The position numbers and the translations under genes are program-made. The notes under the pieces are model-generated. The model had not been told where the DNA came from. It saw nothing but the letters and a program-made list of their open reading frames with translations, and ran no database searches. From GMQP-bins7 sp963776565 (GTDB lineage: Bacteria > Actinomycetota > Thermoleophilia > Gaiellales > Gaiellaceae): DNA of 64,000 nucleotides. The stretch spans positions 186,001 to 250,000 of the forward strand of contig CAVZNF010000004.1 in assembly GCA_963776565.1 (NCBI GenBank), written 5' to 3'. This document shows, piece after piece, positions 48,125-57,137 of this stretch. The stretch's first letter is position 1. Each line of letters begins with the position of its first letter.

Positions 48125-49234
48125 TCAGCCGCGTTCCCAGGCGAGCCCGGCGGCGAGCACCACCTCGTCGCGCGGTGCGACGAGCTGCATGTTGGCGATC
48201 GCCAAACCGGCCCAACCCGTGAGGTTCGTCCAGCGCAGGAATGACGTGAGCGGGAGCCGTACCTCGAGCTCGTCGGCGTCCTCGGACGGGAGCTCGACGG
48301 CGTAGCAGGGGCTGACGTAGAGGTCGACCTCGGGCTCGTAGCGCCGCCACTCCTCGATCGCCCGATACGCGGCCTCGATCTCGTCCGGCGTCGCACGCTG
48401 CGCGGCGCGGAGCTTCTTCTGCATGAGCTCGCCGTACTCGTCGGCGCGGCTCGGGAAGGTCGCGGCGTGCGACTGCAGCGCCTCGTGCTGGAACTGCGGC
48501 CACGTGTTCGCGGTTGCGTCGGGGATACGCGTCTCGACCACGCGGGCGCCGAGTCGCTCGAGATCGCCGACCCAAGCCTCTGCGGCGTCGGAATGCTCGG
48601 TCTCCCGTCCATCGCCGATCCCGGGTGGCTGCCGAAGGAGCCCGACCGTGAGCCCCGCCAGCCGCGGCTCCGGCACCGGTCGCTCGGTGAGCACCGACCA
48701 CATGAGCGCGACGTCCTCGACGCTGCGCGCCATCGGGCCGACCGTGTCGAGCGTCGGCACGAGCGGGAACACACCGTCGGTGGAGATCAACCCCCACTGC
48801 GACTTGAGCCCGACGACCTCGCAGGTGGCCGAGGGCAGGCGGATGGAGCAGCCCGTGTCCGAGCCGAGCGCGAGCTCACAGAGACCGGCGGCAAGGGCGG
48901 CCGCCGAGCCTGACGACGACCCGCCCGTCGTCTTGCCCGGATGCGTCGGGTTGTGGCAGGTCCCGTACCACTCGCTCTGCCCGAGCACGCTCCACGCGAA
49001 CTCGGGCAGATGCGTCTTGCCGACGATGACCGCACCGGCGTCGAGCAAGCGTTGGACCGCCGTCGCGTTTCGCTCGGGGACGTGGTCGGCGTAGAGCCCC
49101 GAGCCGTACGTCGTGCGGATCCCGGCGGTGTCGAAGAGGTCCTTGACGGCGAGCGTCCGCCCCGAGAGCGGCCCTTCTCCGGCCGGGCCTGGCTCGACCC
49201 GAGTGATGAACGCGTTGTACGGATCGTCGCTCAC
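48125..49234 (-). CDS. amidase (amidase signature family)
   Basis: 369 residues, short for the family. The Ser-cisSer-Lys triad is visible as LAVKDLFDTAG (Lys), GGSSSGSAAALAAG (Ser) and GSDTGCSIRLPSA (nucleophile Ser of the GxSIR motif). It hydrolyses an amide to acid and ammonia, or acts as a GatA-like transfer enzyme; no GatB/C are near. GTG 49234 overlaps the RidA stop. It is the last gene of a seven-gene coupled operon. Confidence 0.9.
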   Translation of the reverse strand: MSDDPYNAFITRVEPGPAGEGPLSGRTLAVKDLFDTAGIRTTYGSGLYADHVPERNATAVQRLLDAGAVIVGKTHLPEFAWSVLGQSEWYGTCHNPTHPGKTTGGSSSGSAAALAAGLCELALGSDTGCSIRLPSATCEVVGLKSQWGLISTDGVFPLVPTLDTVGPMARSVEDVALMWSVLTERPVPEPRLAGLTVGLLRQPPGIGDGRETEHSDAAEAWVGDLERLGARVVETRIPDATANTWPQFQHEALQSHAATFPSRADEYGELMQKKLRAAQRATPDEIEAAYRAIEEWRRYEPEVDLYVSPCYAVELPSEDADELEVRLPLTSFLRWTNLTGWAGLAIANMQLVAPRDEVVLAAGLAWERG

Positions 49235-49617
49235 GGCACGAGTGCAACGCACTCGATCTCGACCTTGGCGCCCTCGACGGCGAGGCGCGGAACTTCGACG
49301 AGGGTCGAGGCAGGCCGCGACGCGCCGAACACCTCCTGGCGCACCGGGTTGATGAGCGGGCGATCGTCGATGTCCGTCAGGAAGACCGTCACCTTCACGA
49401 CGTCCTCGAAGCCACACCCGCCCGCTTCCAGCACCGCCCGCATGTTGTCGAAGATCTGTCGCGTCTGTGCGACGACGTCGTCGCCACCGACGAGCCGGCC
49501 GTCTCCGTCGACCGCCACGATCCCGGAGACGTACAGGAAGCCCCCGGCGAGCACACCGTCCGTGAAGTGCGAGATCGGCTCGGCGAGGCCGTCGATGCGG
49601 ATCTCCTCGCGACTCAT
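49231..49617 (-). CDS. RidA/YjgF family enamine/imine deaminase
   Basis: 128 residues. DGVLAGGFLYVSGIVAVDG, QTRQIFDNMRAVLEAGGCG, VVKVTVFLTDIDDRP and the final ASTLVEVPRLAVEGAKVEIE match RidA, with the active-site Arg in ASRPAST. It hydrolyses reactive 2-aminoacrylate-type enamines. In catabolic operons such proteins often act on a pathway-specific imine or carbamate. It is coupled to the TPP enzyme upstream (ATGA) and the amidase downstream (GTGA). Confidence 0.92.
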   Translation of the reverse strand: MSREEIRIDGLAEPISHFTDGVLAGGFLYVSGIVAVDGDGRLVGGDDVVAQTRQIFDNMRAVLEAGGCGFEDVVKVTVFLTDIDDRPLINPVRQEVFGASRPASTLVEVPRLAVEGAKVEIECVALVP

Positions 49618-51257
49618 GCGCGTCCCCGCAGCTCGCTCAGCCGCACGCGCGGGCTGATCCGCTCCGGATCGACCGGCAACTCGAGCACCGACGGGCTTCC
49701 CGAGGCGAGGGCACGATCGAACGCAGCCTCGAAGTCCTCGGTTCGCTCGACCCGTTCGCCGTGCGCCCCGTACGCGCGCGCGAGCGCCGGGAAGTCCGGG
49801 TTCTCGAGATCGGTGCCGACGACGCGCCCCGGGAACTGTCGCTCCTGGTGCATGCGGATCGTCGCGTACATGCCGTTGTTCACCAGGAGCACGACGATCG
49901 GCAGGTCGTACTGGACCGCGGTTGCAAGCTCGGGCGAGCTCATGACGAAGTCGCCGTCTCCCGTGAAGCAGACGACGACGCGCTCGGGGTGGATCAGCTG
50001 CGCGGCGACCGCGGCCGGCAGGCCGTAGCCCATCGAGCCGCTCCGCGGGCACGCCTGCGTGCCGAACTGGGTGAACTCGGCGAAGCGATGTGCCCAGACG
50101 GTGAAGTTGCCGGCGCCGCACGTCTGCACCGCGTCCCCGGGAAGCCGCGTGCGGAGGAACGCCATGATCTCACCGAGGTCGACGTCGCCCTCCATCGGCT
50201 CGTTGCGGAGGTTCTCCTCGTAGTCGGCTCGTGCGGCCGACGTCCACTCGCGCCAGCGCGGCTCGACGGGATCGAGCGCGCGCAGCGCTGCCGCCGCCTC
50301 GGAAAGCGTCGCCCGGATCGCGAGCGCGGGCTCGTATACGCGGCCGAGCTCGCCCACGTCGGGATGGACACGGATCAGGGTCTGTCGTGGACGCGGCGGC
50401 TCGACGAGCGTGTAGCGCCGTGTCGGCACCTCTCCGAGCCGGCCGCCGATCGCGAGCACGAGGTCGGCGTCGCGAAGGCGGCCCGCGATCGCCTCGTCCA
50501 TCGCGACACCGAGCACGCCGACGTAGCTCGACGAGCGATTGTCGACGAAGTCCTGGCAGCGAAACGCACACGCGACCGGCAGAGCGTTCGCCTCGCAGAA
50601 TGCCTGCACGTCGCGGCTCGTCTCGGCCGTCCAGCCCCCCTCACCGGCGACGACGAGTGGGCGCTCGGCGCCGGCGAGAAGCTCGCGAAGCCGATCGAGC
50701 TCACCGCCGCTCGGAGCCACCTGCTCGGGCTCGACGCGCGCGCCGTCGGCGACGTCGGCCTCCTCGGCGAGCACGTCCTCGGGCAGCGCGAGCACGACCG
50801 GCCCGGGCCTCCCCGAGAGCGCGAGCGAGTACGCCTCGGCCATGTGCTCGGGGATGCGCTCGGCGCTGTCGACCTCCCACGCCGCTTTCGCGATGCCACC
50901 GAAGACCTGCGCGTAGTCGAGCTCCTGCCACGCCTCACGCCCGCGAAATGCGCGAGGCACCTGACCGACGAGGAGGATCATCGGCGAGGAGTCCTGCTTC
51001 GCGGTGTGCACGCCGACCGCTGCCTGCGTCGCCCCAGGCCCGCGCGTGACGAGGCAGAGCCCGGGCCGTCCCGTCAGCTTTCCGTAAGCCTCCGCGGCGT
51101 TCGCGGCGCCTTGCTCGTGACGGCACGTGATCAGCCGGATCGGGGAGTCGTAGAGCGCGTCGAGCACGGGCAGGTAGCTCTCACCCGGGACGCAGAACGC
51201 GAGGTCGGCGCCGTTCAGCTCGAGCTGGTCGACGAGGATCCGGCCGCCGTTCCTCAC
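49614..51257 (-). CDS. thiamine-diphosphate-dependent enzyme (acetolactate synthase/benzoylformate decarboxylase type)
   Basis: 547 residues. The Pyr domain has the catalytic Glu in CRHEQGAANAAEAYGK and LVTRGPGATQAAVGV. The PP domain has the ThDP-binding GDGDFVMSSPELATAV ending with VNNGMYATI. Length and domain order match acetolactate synthase-like decarboxylases and carboligases. No small regulatory subunit is nearby, so a catabolic decarboxylase or ligase is more likely than valine biosynthesis. GTG 51257 overlaps the cupin gene stop. Confidence 0.92.
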   Translation of the reverse strand: MRNGGRILVDQLELNGADLAFCVPGESYLPVLDALYDSPIRLITCRHEQGAANAAEAYGKLTGRPGLCLVTRGPGATQAAVGVHTAKQDSSPMILLVGQVPRAFRGREAWQELDYAQVFGGIAKAAWEVDSAERIPEHMAEAYSLALSGRPGPVVLALPEDVLAEEADVADGARVEPEQVAPSGGELDRLRELLAGAERPLVVAGEGGWTAETSRDVQAFCEANALPVACAFRCQDFVDNRSSSYVGVLGVAMDEAIAGRLRDADLVLAIGGRLGEVPTRRYTLVEPPRPRQTLIRVHPDVGELGRVYEPALAIRATLSEAAAALRALDPVEPRWREWTSAARADYEENLRNEPMEGDVDLGEIMAFLRTRLPGDAVQTCGAGNFTVWAHRFAEFTQFGTQACPRSGSMGYGLPAAVAAQLIHPERVVVCFTGDGDFVMSSPELATAVQYDLPIVVLLVNNGMYATIRMHQERQFPGRVVGTDLENPDFPALARAYGAHGERVERTEDFEAAFDRALASGSPSVLELPVDPERISPRVRLSELRGRA

Positions 51258-51753
51258 AGCGCCACCTCGAGGAGGACGGTCGCACGCTGAAGGCGCGGCT
51301 TGACCTCGTCGGCCGGATCGACGTACGTGATGGTGCGGCGCCCCGCCCACTCGGCCGGAAGCAGCAGCACGCGGACGAACGCCGTGTCCTCGGTGGCGGA
51401 AGCGGTCGCGAGAACCGGATCGTCTGCTCCCTCGTGCCACGACTCCCCGGCCGAGTACGTGCGTGGATCGCCGTCCCCGCGGTCGATCGTGAGCGCACCG
51501 TGGAGGATCCGTCTCACTCCGCCGCCGGGATGCACATGCCGATACGCGATCCCGCCCGGCGGGAAGTCGACGCGGTCGCACCGCAGGACCCATCGCGCCG
51601 GTCTCGGGCTCGCCCTCGAGCTCCCAGACGATCGGCCGGCCCGTCGATGCGCGCGGCTCCGAAATGCGCCTCGTTGCGCTCGAGGTCGTACACGATCCGG
51701 CGTCCCGGCTCGGTCGCCACGCCGCCGGGATGCTCCGAGAGGACGAGGCTCAA
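51254..51753 (-). CDS. cupin-domain protein, frameshifted
   Basis: About 166 codons. The N-terminal part reads LVLSEHPGGVATEPGRRIVY and DLERNEAHFGAARIDG. The cupin core has FPPGGIAYRHVHPGGGVRRI, with metal-binding His residues, and then YSAGESWHEGADDPV. The last part is LLLPAEWAGRRTITYVDPAD. Two indels (near 51645 and 51590) disturb the frame. TTG 51753 overlaps the SDR stop (TTGA). It is a small metal-binding barrel of unknown reaction within the TPP-enzyme operon. Confidence 0.75.
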
Positions 51754-52470
51754 TGGAAGTACTGGCCGCCGTCGATGACCATCGTCTGGCCGGTGATGAA
51801 GTCGGCAGCCGGCGTGCAGAGGAAGACGACGGCTCCGACGACGTCCTCGGGCACCTGGTCGCGCTGGATCGTGCGTGACGCGACCGAGACGTCGCGCAGC
51901 TTCTCGACGACCTCGGGATGCGACTTCACGCCGTCGGACATCGTGAAGCCGGGCGCGACGCAGTTCACATGGATCGAGTCGCGGCCGAGCTCCTTCGCGA
52001 GCGCGCGCGTGAGCGCGACGATCGCGCCCTTCGACGTCACGTAGTGCAGGAGGAACGGGACGCCGCGAAACGGCGTGCCCGACGAGATGTTCACGATCTT
52101 CCCGCCGCCCGGCCTCGCGCATGACCGGGACGACCGCGCGGCACGTGAGGAACATCGACGCGACGTTCACCTCCATCACGCGGTTCCACTCCTCGAGCGG
52201 GATCTCGGTGAACGCGCGCATCTCGAGCGACGCGTAGAGACCGGCGTTGTTGACGAGCACGTCGATGCGGCCGTGACGCTCGAGCGTCTCCTCGACCAGC
52301 GCGGACACGTCCTCCTCGGACGCGACGTCCGCACGGATGCCGCCTTCGGGCGGGTTCAGGTCGGCGACGACGACCGTCGCGCCCGCCGCCTCGAGCCCGG
52401 AGACGATGGCCGCTCCGATCCCCTGCGCGCCGCCCGTGACGATCGCGACCTTGCCCTCGAGCGCGCTCAC
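51750..52470 (-). CDS. short-chain dehydrogenase/reductase
   Basis: About 240 residues. It has GKVAIVTGGAQGIGAAIVSG (TGxxxGIG), VLVNNAGLYASLEMRAF, the catalytic Ser in KIVNISSGTPF, HYVTSKGAIVALTRAL (YxxxK) and the end FITGQTMVIDGGQYFH. One indel near 52110 breaks the frame. GTG 52470 overlaps the NIPSNAP stop. It probably interconverts an alcohol and a ketone in the operon's pathway. Confidence 0.92.
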
Positions 52471-52781
52471 TGCAGCGGCGAGAAGGAGGTCGGGACGAGG
52501 ATCCGGTTCTGCTGCGTGTGGAAGAGCGGCTGCACCTTCGCGAGGAACTCCTTCCAGCGCGGGTCGGCCTGCAGGCGCGCGCGGCGCTCCTCGCGGTCGG
52601 CGAACGAGTCGTACCGCCAGAGGGTCGAGTAGGTGGGGAGTGTGCCGATCTCGGTCGTGAATGCGCCGACGAGGCCGCCGAGGATCTCCTGCTGGATCGG
52701 GATCCCCTCCTCCTCGTAGAGCCGGAGCACCTCGGGGAGCTTCCCCGCGTACACGTGGTAGTCGCGTTGCTCGACGATCAC
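52467..52781 (-). CDS. NIPSNAP family protein
   Basis: 104 residues with the dimeric alpha/beta-barrel NIPSNAP fold: QRDYHVYAGKLPEVLRLYEE, LGGLVGAFTTEIGTL, LWRYDSFADREERRARLQ and DPRWKEFLAKVQPLF. The function of this family is not known; members occur in catabolic operons. GTG 52781 immediately follows the aldehyde dehydrogenase TGA, and the stop overlaps the SDR start. Confidence 0.88.
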   Translation of the reverse strand: MIVEQRDYHVYAGKLPEVLRLYEEEGIPIQQEILGGLVGAFTTEIGTLPTYSTLWRYDSFADREERRARLQADPRWKEFLAKVQPLFHTQQNRILVPTSFSPLQ

Positions 52782-54246
52782 TCACGCACCTCCGATGCCG
52801 CCGATCGCCCAGTACTTGAGCTCGAGCCACTCGTCGATCCCGTAGGACGAGCCCTCGCGGCCCATCCCCGACTCCTTGACGCCGCCGAACGGCGCAACTT
52901 CCGTCGAGATGAGCCCGGTGTTGATGCCGACGATCCCGTACTCGAGCGCCTCGGCCACGCGCGTGACGCGCCCGAGACCCTGCGAATAGAAGTACGCGGA
53001 GAGGCCGAACGGCGTGTCGTTCGCGACGCGGATCGCCTCGTCTTCGGTCGAGAAGCGTGCGATCCCGGCGACCGGCCCGAACGTTTCCTCGCAGCTCATC
53101 GTCGCGTCGGCGGGAACGCCGACGATCACGGACGGCTGGAAGAACTGCCCTTCGATCCGTTCGCCGCCGAGGACGACCTCGGCACCACGCGCCGCCGCAT
53201 CCGCAACGTGGCGCTCCACCTTCTCGACCGCCGGCTCGTCGATGAGCGGGCCGACGTTGACGCCCTCCGCGAACCCGTCCGCCACCTTGAGCCCGCGCAC
53301 GGCCTCCGTGAAGCGACGACAGAAAGTCGTCGTAGACGCCTTCCTGCACGAGCATCCGGTTCGCCGAGATGCACGTCTGCCCGGAGTTGCGGAACTTGCA
53401 CGTGATCGCGCCGGCGACCGCCTCGTCGAGATCGGCATCGTCGAACACGATGAACGGCGCGTTGCCGCCGAGCTCGAGCGAGATCTTCTTGAGCCCCGGC
53501 GCGCACTGCGCCATGAGGATCTTCCCGACTTCGTTCGACCCGGTGAACCCGAGCTTGCGCACCGAGGGGTTCGAGGTCATCTCGCCGCCAATCGCGGGTG
53601 CGTCCTCGGCGGCTCCTGTCACGACCGAGAAGACACCGGCCGGAACGCCTGCTTCCTCTGCGAGCGCCGCGATCGCGAGCGCGGACAGCGGCGTCTGCTC
53701 GGCCGGCTTCAGCACCATCGTGCAGCCCGCCGCGAGCGCGGGTGCGGACTTGCGCGTCGGCATCGCCGCTGGGAAGTTCCACGGCGTGATCCCCGCTGTG
53801 ACGCCGACCGGCTCCTTCGTGACGTGGATCCTCTTGTCCGGCCACGGTGTCGGGACCGTGTCGCCGTAGACGCGCTTCGCCTCCTCGCCGAACCACTCGT
53901 AGAACGAGGCGGCGTAGGCGACCTCGACGCGCGCCTCCGCGAGCGGCTTGCCCTGCTCCAGGACCATGAGCCGCGCGAGATCGTCCTCGTGCTCGAGCAT
54001 CAGGTCGGCGAGGCGGCGCAGCACGCGAGCGCGGTCCTTGGCGGTGCGCGCCTTCCACGCCGGAAGCGCGGCTTCAGCCGCGGCGAGCGCACGTCGCGTC
54101 TCTGCCGCGCCCATCCGCGGCACCTCGGCGATCGACTCGCCGGTGGCGGGGTTGAGGACGGAGAACGTCTCGCCGGAGTCGGCGTCAACCCACGCTCCGT
54201 CCACGTACGCCTGCCGCCGGAGCAGCGGAACCTCGACTGCGGTCAC
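52782..54246 (-). CDS. aldehyde dehydrogenase, succinate-semialdehyde dehydrogenase type
   Basis: About 488 codons. It has TPWNFPAAMPTRKSAPALAA, GFTGSNEVGKIL, the catalytic Glu in SLELGGNAPFIVFDDADLD and the catalytic Cys in FRNSGQTCISANRMLVQEG. The C-terminal APFGGVKESGMGREGSSYGI is typical of the GabD-like branch. It oxidises a semialdehyde with NAD(P)+. One indel near 53320 breaks the frame. GTG 54246 is first in the operon and lies 21 bases from a divergent cupin gene, with a TATCGT box upstream. Confidence 0.92.
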
Positions 54247-54267
54247 GCGGGCAACGATAATCGAGCG
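54247..54267. promoter_or_regulatory. back-to-back leaderless promoters (ALDH operon and cupin)
   Basis: A 21-base gap separates the divergent GTG (54246) and ATG (54268). On the plus strand GATAAT (54256-54261) is six bases before the ATG. On the minus strand TATCGT is seven to eight bases before the GTG and overlaps it. The arrangement mirrors 42381-42402, and no Shine-Dalgarno is present on either side. Confidence 0.5.
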
Positions 54268-54621
54268 ATGGAGCCACAGTTCGTACGTCTCGACGCGGTG
54301 CGTGCGTTCGAGCTCGCGGCCGGCGTCTCTGGCCAGCCCCTGTTCGGCGCCGACGCGATGCTGAACCTCATTCGCTTCGAGCCCGGCTCGACCGTCCCCC
54401 TCCACAGCCACCCGCACGAACAGCTCGGGATCGTGCTCGAAGGCATGCAGGCGCTCGTCGTCGAGGGCGTTGCGCACGAGCTCGGCCCTTTCGAGGCGTA
54501 CGTCTTGCCCGGCGGCGTCGAGCACTCGGCGTACTGCGGTCCCGAGGGCTCGCTGGTGCTGGACGTGTTCACGCCCGTCCGCGAGGACTACGCCGAGCGC
54601 TGGCACGCCGAAGGCGACTGA
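54268..54621 (+). CDS. single-domain cupin protein
   Basis: 117 residues. The metal-binding cupin motif 1 is VPLHSHPHEQLGIVLEG (His, His, Glu) and motif 2 is AYVLPGGVEHSAYC (His). Small cupins of this type act as isomerases, dioxygenases or sensors of pathway substrates. It is divergent from the ALDH operon and is followed by a long hairpin terminator. Confidence 0.85.
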   Translation: MEPQFVRLDAVRAFELAAGVSGQPLFGADAMLNLIRFEPGSTVPLHSHPHEQLGIVLEGMQALVVEGVAHELGPFEAYVLPGGVEHSAYCGPEGSLVLDVFTPVREDYAERWHAEGD

Positions 54622-54633
54622 GGAGCCGCATCG

Positions 54634-54688
54634 ACGGCGTGGAGGGTGACCGTTGGCCGCAGACCACGGCCACCCTCCTCGACGCCGT
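54634..54688. terminator. long bidirectional hairpin terminator
   Basis: ACGGCGT plus GGAGGGTG (54634-54648) pairs with CACCCTCC (54671-54678) and ACGCCGT (54682-54688), a 15-bp stem with a three-base bulge. A second inner stem is GGCCG/CGGCC. It lies between the convergent cupin and isochorismatase-like genes and reaches the latter's stop codon. Confidence 0.75.
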
Positions 54689-55323
54689 TACACGCCGGCG
54701 GGGACGCCGGCGAGCGCTTCCGTCACCGCCGCACAGGTGGTCACGGTCGAAACGTTCTGCAACGCGTAGTTGATCGACGCGTTGTGCCAGTCGGCGTTCA
54801 TGGTCGAGCACCCGTCCTCGGGCACGACCATGAAGTAGCCCTTGTCCGCGCCCGTTCGAGACGTGTGCTCGACGGACATGTTCGTCCAGGCGCCGGTGAC
54901 GATGATCGTGTCGAGTCCGAAGCCCTTGACCAGGCTCTCGAGACGCGTGCCTTCCCAGGCGTTCATGCGCATCTTCTCGACGATGAAGTCGCCGTCCTTC
55001 GGCTCGAGGCCCTCCGCAGGCGCGGCTCCCCACGAGCCGCGGACGAGACCGCCCGTGTCCTTCACGCCCTGGAAGAGGCCTGCATTGAGCTTCAGCCCCG
55101 GCGCGCCCTCCTCGACGATGTAATGGACGTGGATCACCGGAATTCCCTTGCTCCGACACGTGTCGGCGAGTGCGGCAATGTTGGCCACCACGTTCTGCTC
55201 CTTCGCATGCTCCGGAGCTCCAGTCTCGGCCCACGCGCCGCCGTCCATCATCACGTCGTTCTGCATGTCCTGGATGATCAGCGCGCAGCGCGAAGCGTCC
55301 AGAGTCAGCCCTTCGTCGTTCAT
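54688..55323 (-). CDS. isochorismatase-like cysteine-hydrolase homologue with the Cys replaced by Ser
   Basis: 211 residues. The fold is clear: CALIIQDMQNDVMMDGGAW (Asp19), PVIHVHYIVEEGAP, GDFIVEKMRMNAWEGT (Lys117) and TIIVTGAWTNMSVEHTSR. In amidohydrolases of this family (nicotinamidase, carbamoylsarcosine hydrolase) the TNxCV position is the Cys nucleophile; here residue 150 is Ser. Activity may therefore be isochorismatase-like, altered or lost. ATG 55323 has a GGAGG upstream. It follows the SMP-30 gene by ten bases on the same strand. Confidence 0.88.
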   Translation of the reverse strand: MNDEGLTLDASRCALIIQDMQNDVMMDGGAWAETGAPEHAKEQNVVANIAALADTCRSKGIPVIHVHYIVEEGAPGLKLNAGLFQGVKDTGGLVRGSWGAAPAEGLEPKDGDFIVEKMRMNAWEGTRLESLVKGFGLDTIIVTGAWTNMSVEHTSRTGADKGYFMVVPEDGCSTMNADWHNASINYALQNVSTVTTCAAVTEALAGVPAGV

Positions 55324-55333
55324 CTATCGCCTC

Positions 55334-56266
55334 CTAACTCATGTAGGGCTCGCGTCGCGGCCCGACGATCGTCCGAATGGAATAGAGCGACGTGGAGCTC
55401 GGGATGTAGAGCGTGTGCCAGTCGTCGCCGCCCCAGGTCATGTTCCCGGTGTTCTCGGGGACGAGGATCGTGCCGAGGTGCTCTCCTGCCGGGGAGATGA
55501 CCCACACGCCGCCCGGTCCCGTCACCCAGATGTTCCCGCGCTCGTCGCACTTCATCCCGTCCGGGATGCCCTCCTCGATGACGCCGGAGCCGACGCCCTC
55601 GAAGAACATGCGGCCGTTCGAGATGTTCCCGTCCGCGTCCGAGTCGTAGACCTTGATGTACGCCCCGGGCGTGTCGTTGATGTAGAAGAGCGTCTCGTCC
55701 GGGTTGAAGCAGATGCCGTTCGGCATCTCGAACTCGTCCCGCCCGACGATGAGCTCCGGGTCTCCTCCGCCCGCAGCGATGCGGTAGACGCCCTGGAAGC
55801 CGAGACGCCGCTTGCGCGGATGCCCGAAGCCGGGGAAGCGCCCGTACCAGGGGTCGGAGAAGTAGATCGCGCCCGACGAGTGCACGCAGACGTCGTTCGG
55901 GCTGTTGAGCTCCTCGCCCTCGAACTCCTGCGCGATGATCTCGCGCGACCCGTCGGGGCTCTCGCGGACGAGCGCCGAGGTCACGTGCTCGCAGACGAGC
56001 AGGTTGAGGTCGGCGTCGTACGTCATCCCGTTGCACTTGTTCGAGAAGTTCCTCACCTCGACGACGGTGCCGTCCGGCGTGTACTTGCGGCGGACGTCGC
56101 CCGGCATGTCGGAGAAGAGGAGGTACTGGTCCTTCGGGTGCCAGATCGGCCCTTCCGTGAACGTGAAGCCGGTCGCCACGCGCTCGACCTTCGAGCCTTC
56201 CTCGACGAGCTCGTAGATCGCTTCCGACTTCGCCTCGATCCCGAGGCCTGTCTCGGTGCTCGTCAC
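55334..56266 (-). CDS. SMP-30/gluconolactonase family lactonase
   Basis: 310 residues of a six-bladed propeller. Metal-site residues are visible in TFTEGPIWHPKDQYLLFSD (Glu), EELNSPNDVCVHSSGAIYFS (Asn, Asp), EMPNGICFNPDETLFYIND (Asn) and IPDGMKCDERGNIWVT (Asp). It hydrolyses sugar or other lactones. GTG 56266 has GAAAGGGGG upstream. It is in one unit with the isochorismatase-like gene. Confidence 0.92.
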   Translation of the reverse strand: MTSTETGLGIEAKSEAIYELVEEGSKVERVATGFTFTEGPIWHPKDQYLLFSDMPGDVRRKYTPDGTVVEVRNFSNKCNGMTYDADLNLLVCEHVTSALVRESPDGSREIIAQEFEGEELNSPNDVCVHSSGAIYFSDPWYGRFPGFGHPRKRRLGFQGVYRIAAGGGDPELIVGRDEFEMPNGICFNPDETLFYINDTPGAYIKVYDSDADGNISNGRMFFEGVGSGVIEEGIPDGMKCDERGNIWVTGPGGVWVISPAGEHLGTILVPENTGNMTWGGDDWHTLYIPSSTSLYSIRTIVGPRREPYMS

Positions 56267-56342
56267 CGTGCCCCCTTTCGTGGCGGAATGGTCGGGGCGA
56301 CTCTAATACGCTCGCGATCCGCACGTGCGGGCGGTCACCGCG

Positions 56343-57135
56343 TCAGAACGCCGCCGACAACGGCAGAGTCTCGACTCGATCCCGTAGCGCGACCCGACCC
56401 GGCGCGACCACCTCGCCCCAGACGCCGAACGGCAGGGGCTCACCCGTCGGCACCCCGGCACGGTAGTCCGCGATTGCATCGAGAGTGGCGAGGTCGCGCA
56501 CGCCGGTGTCGGGATCGCGCGTCGTGACCGCGCAGCGACCGACGTTGTCGCGCACCAGCACCACCGCGCCACCGACGCGCACCCTGGAGCCGATCCACGT
56601 GTCCTCCACGTGCGGGTCCTCCGTGTCGATCCCGATGGTCATGCGGAAGCGGCGACCGTCCACCGCCTCCGTCGCCCCCGACGCACGTCTCAGAGCTTCG
56701 AGCGAAGCGGTCGAGACGATCGAAGCCCCCGCGCTCTGGCCGCGGTCGTAGCCGTCCCCCTCACGCTCCGTCCGCGCGACCCGTACGGCCTTCCCGGCGA
56801 GTTCGGACAGCGCCTCAGCCCACGGGCCTTCGACGATCCGCCCGAGAACGGGGCGGCCGAAGAAGCTCGTCTCGATCCGGTCGCCGAGCTGCCTCGTCTC
56901 TCCCTCGACGATGGAGTCGTCCGAGAAGCGGAGGATGAGCCGCCCGTCCTCGACCGCCGGACGAACGGAAAGGAGCGCGGGCAGGCGCTTCGCATTGACG
57001 AGCGCACCCTCAGCGTCGACGAGGTAGAAGCGCCGGTCCCCCCGGACGCCCGCCGCCTCGAGCATCGATCTCGTCCACCGTCTGCAACCGCATCGACTTC
57101 ACAGGCGTGACGGAAAGCCAGGCGACGTGGGTGAT
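56343..57135 (-). CDS. MOSC-domain protein, frameshifted near its start
   Basis: About 264 codons. The N-terminal MOSC beta-barrel reads HVAWLSVTPVKSMRLQTVDE and then, after one extra base near 57065, AAGVRGDRRFYLVDAEG. The C-terminal MOSC core has DGRRFRMTIGIDTED, WIGSRVRVGGAVVLV and RCAVTTRDPDTGVRDLATL with its conserved Cys. MOSC proteins bind molybdenum-cofactor sulfur. No standard start codon precedes the first block, so the 5' end is uncertain. It is last in the molybdenum-hydroxylase maturation operon, two bases after the XdhC stop. Confidence 0.85.
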
Positions 57136-57137
57136 GG

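Noticed and set aside
49614..51257. TPP enzyme as acetolactate synthase for valine biosynthesis
   Set aside because: No regulatory subunit or ilv genes nearby; it sits in a catabolic operon.
51514..54606. A ~1,030-residue open frame on the minus strand
   Set aside because: It follows the aldehyde dehydrogenase only to the indel near 53320, then runs out of frame through Arg-rich sequence. Real NIPSNAP, SDR and cupin genes lie in other frames.
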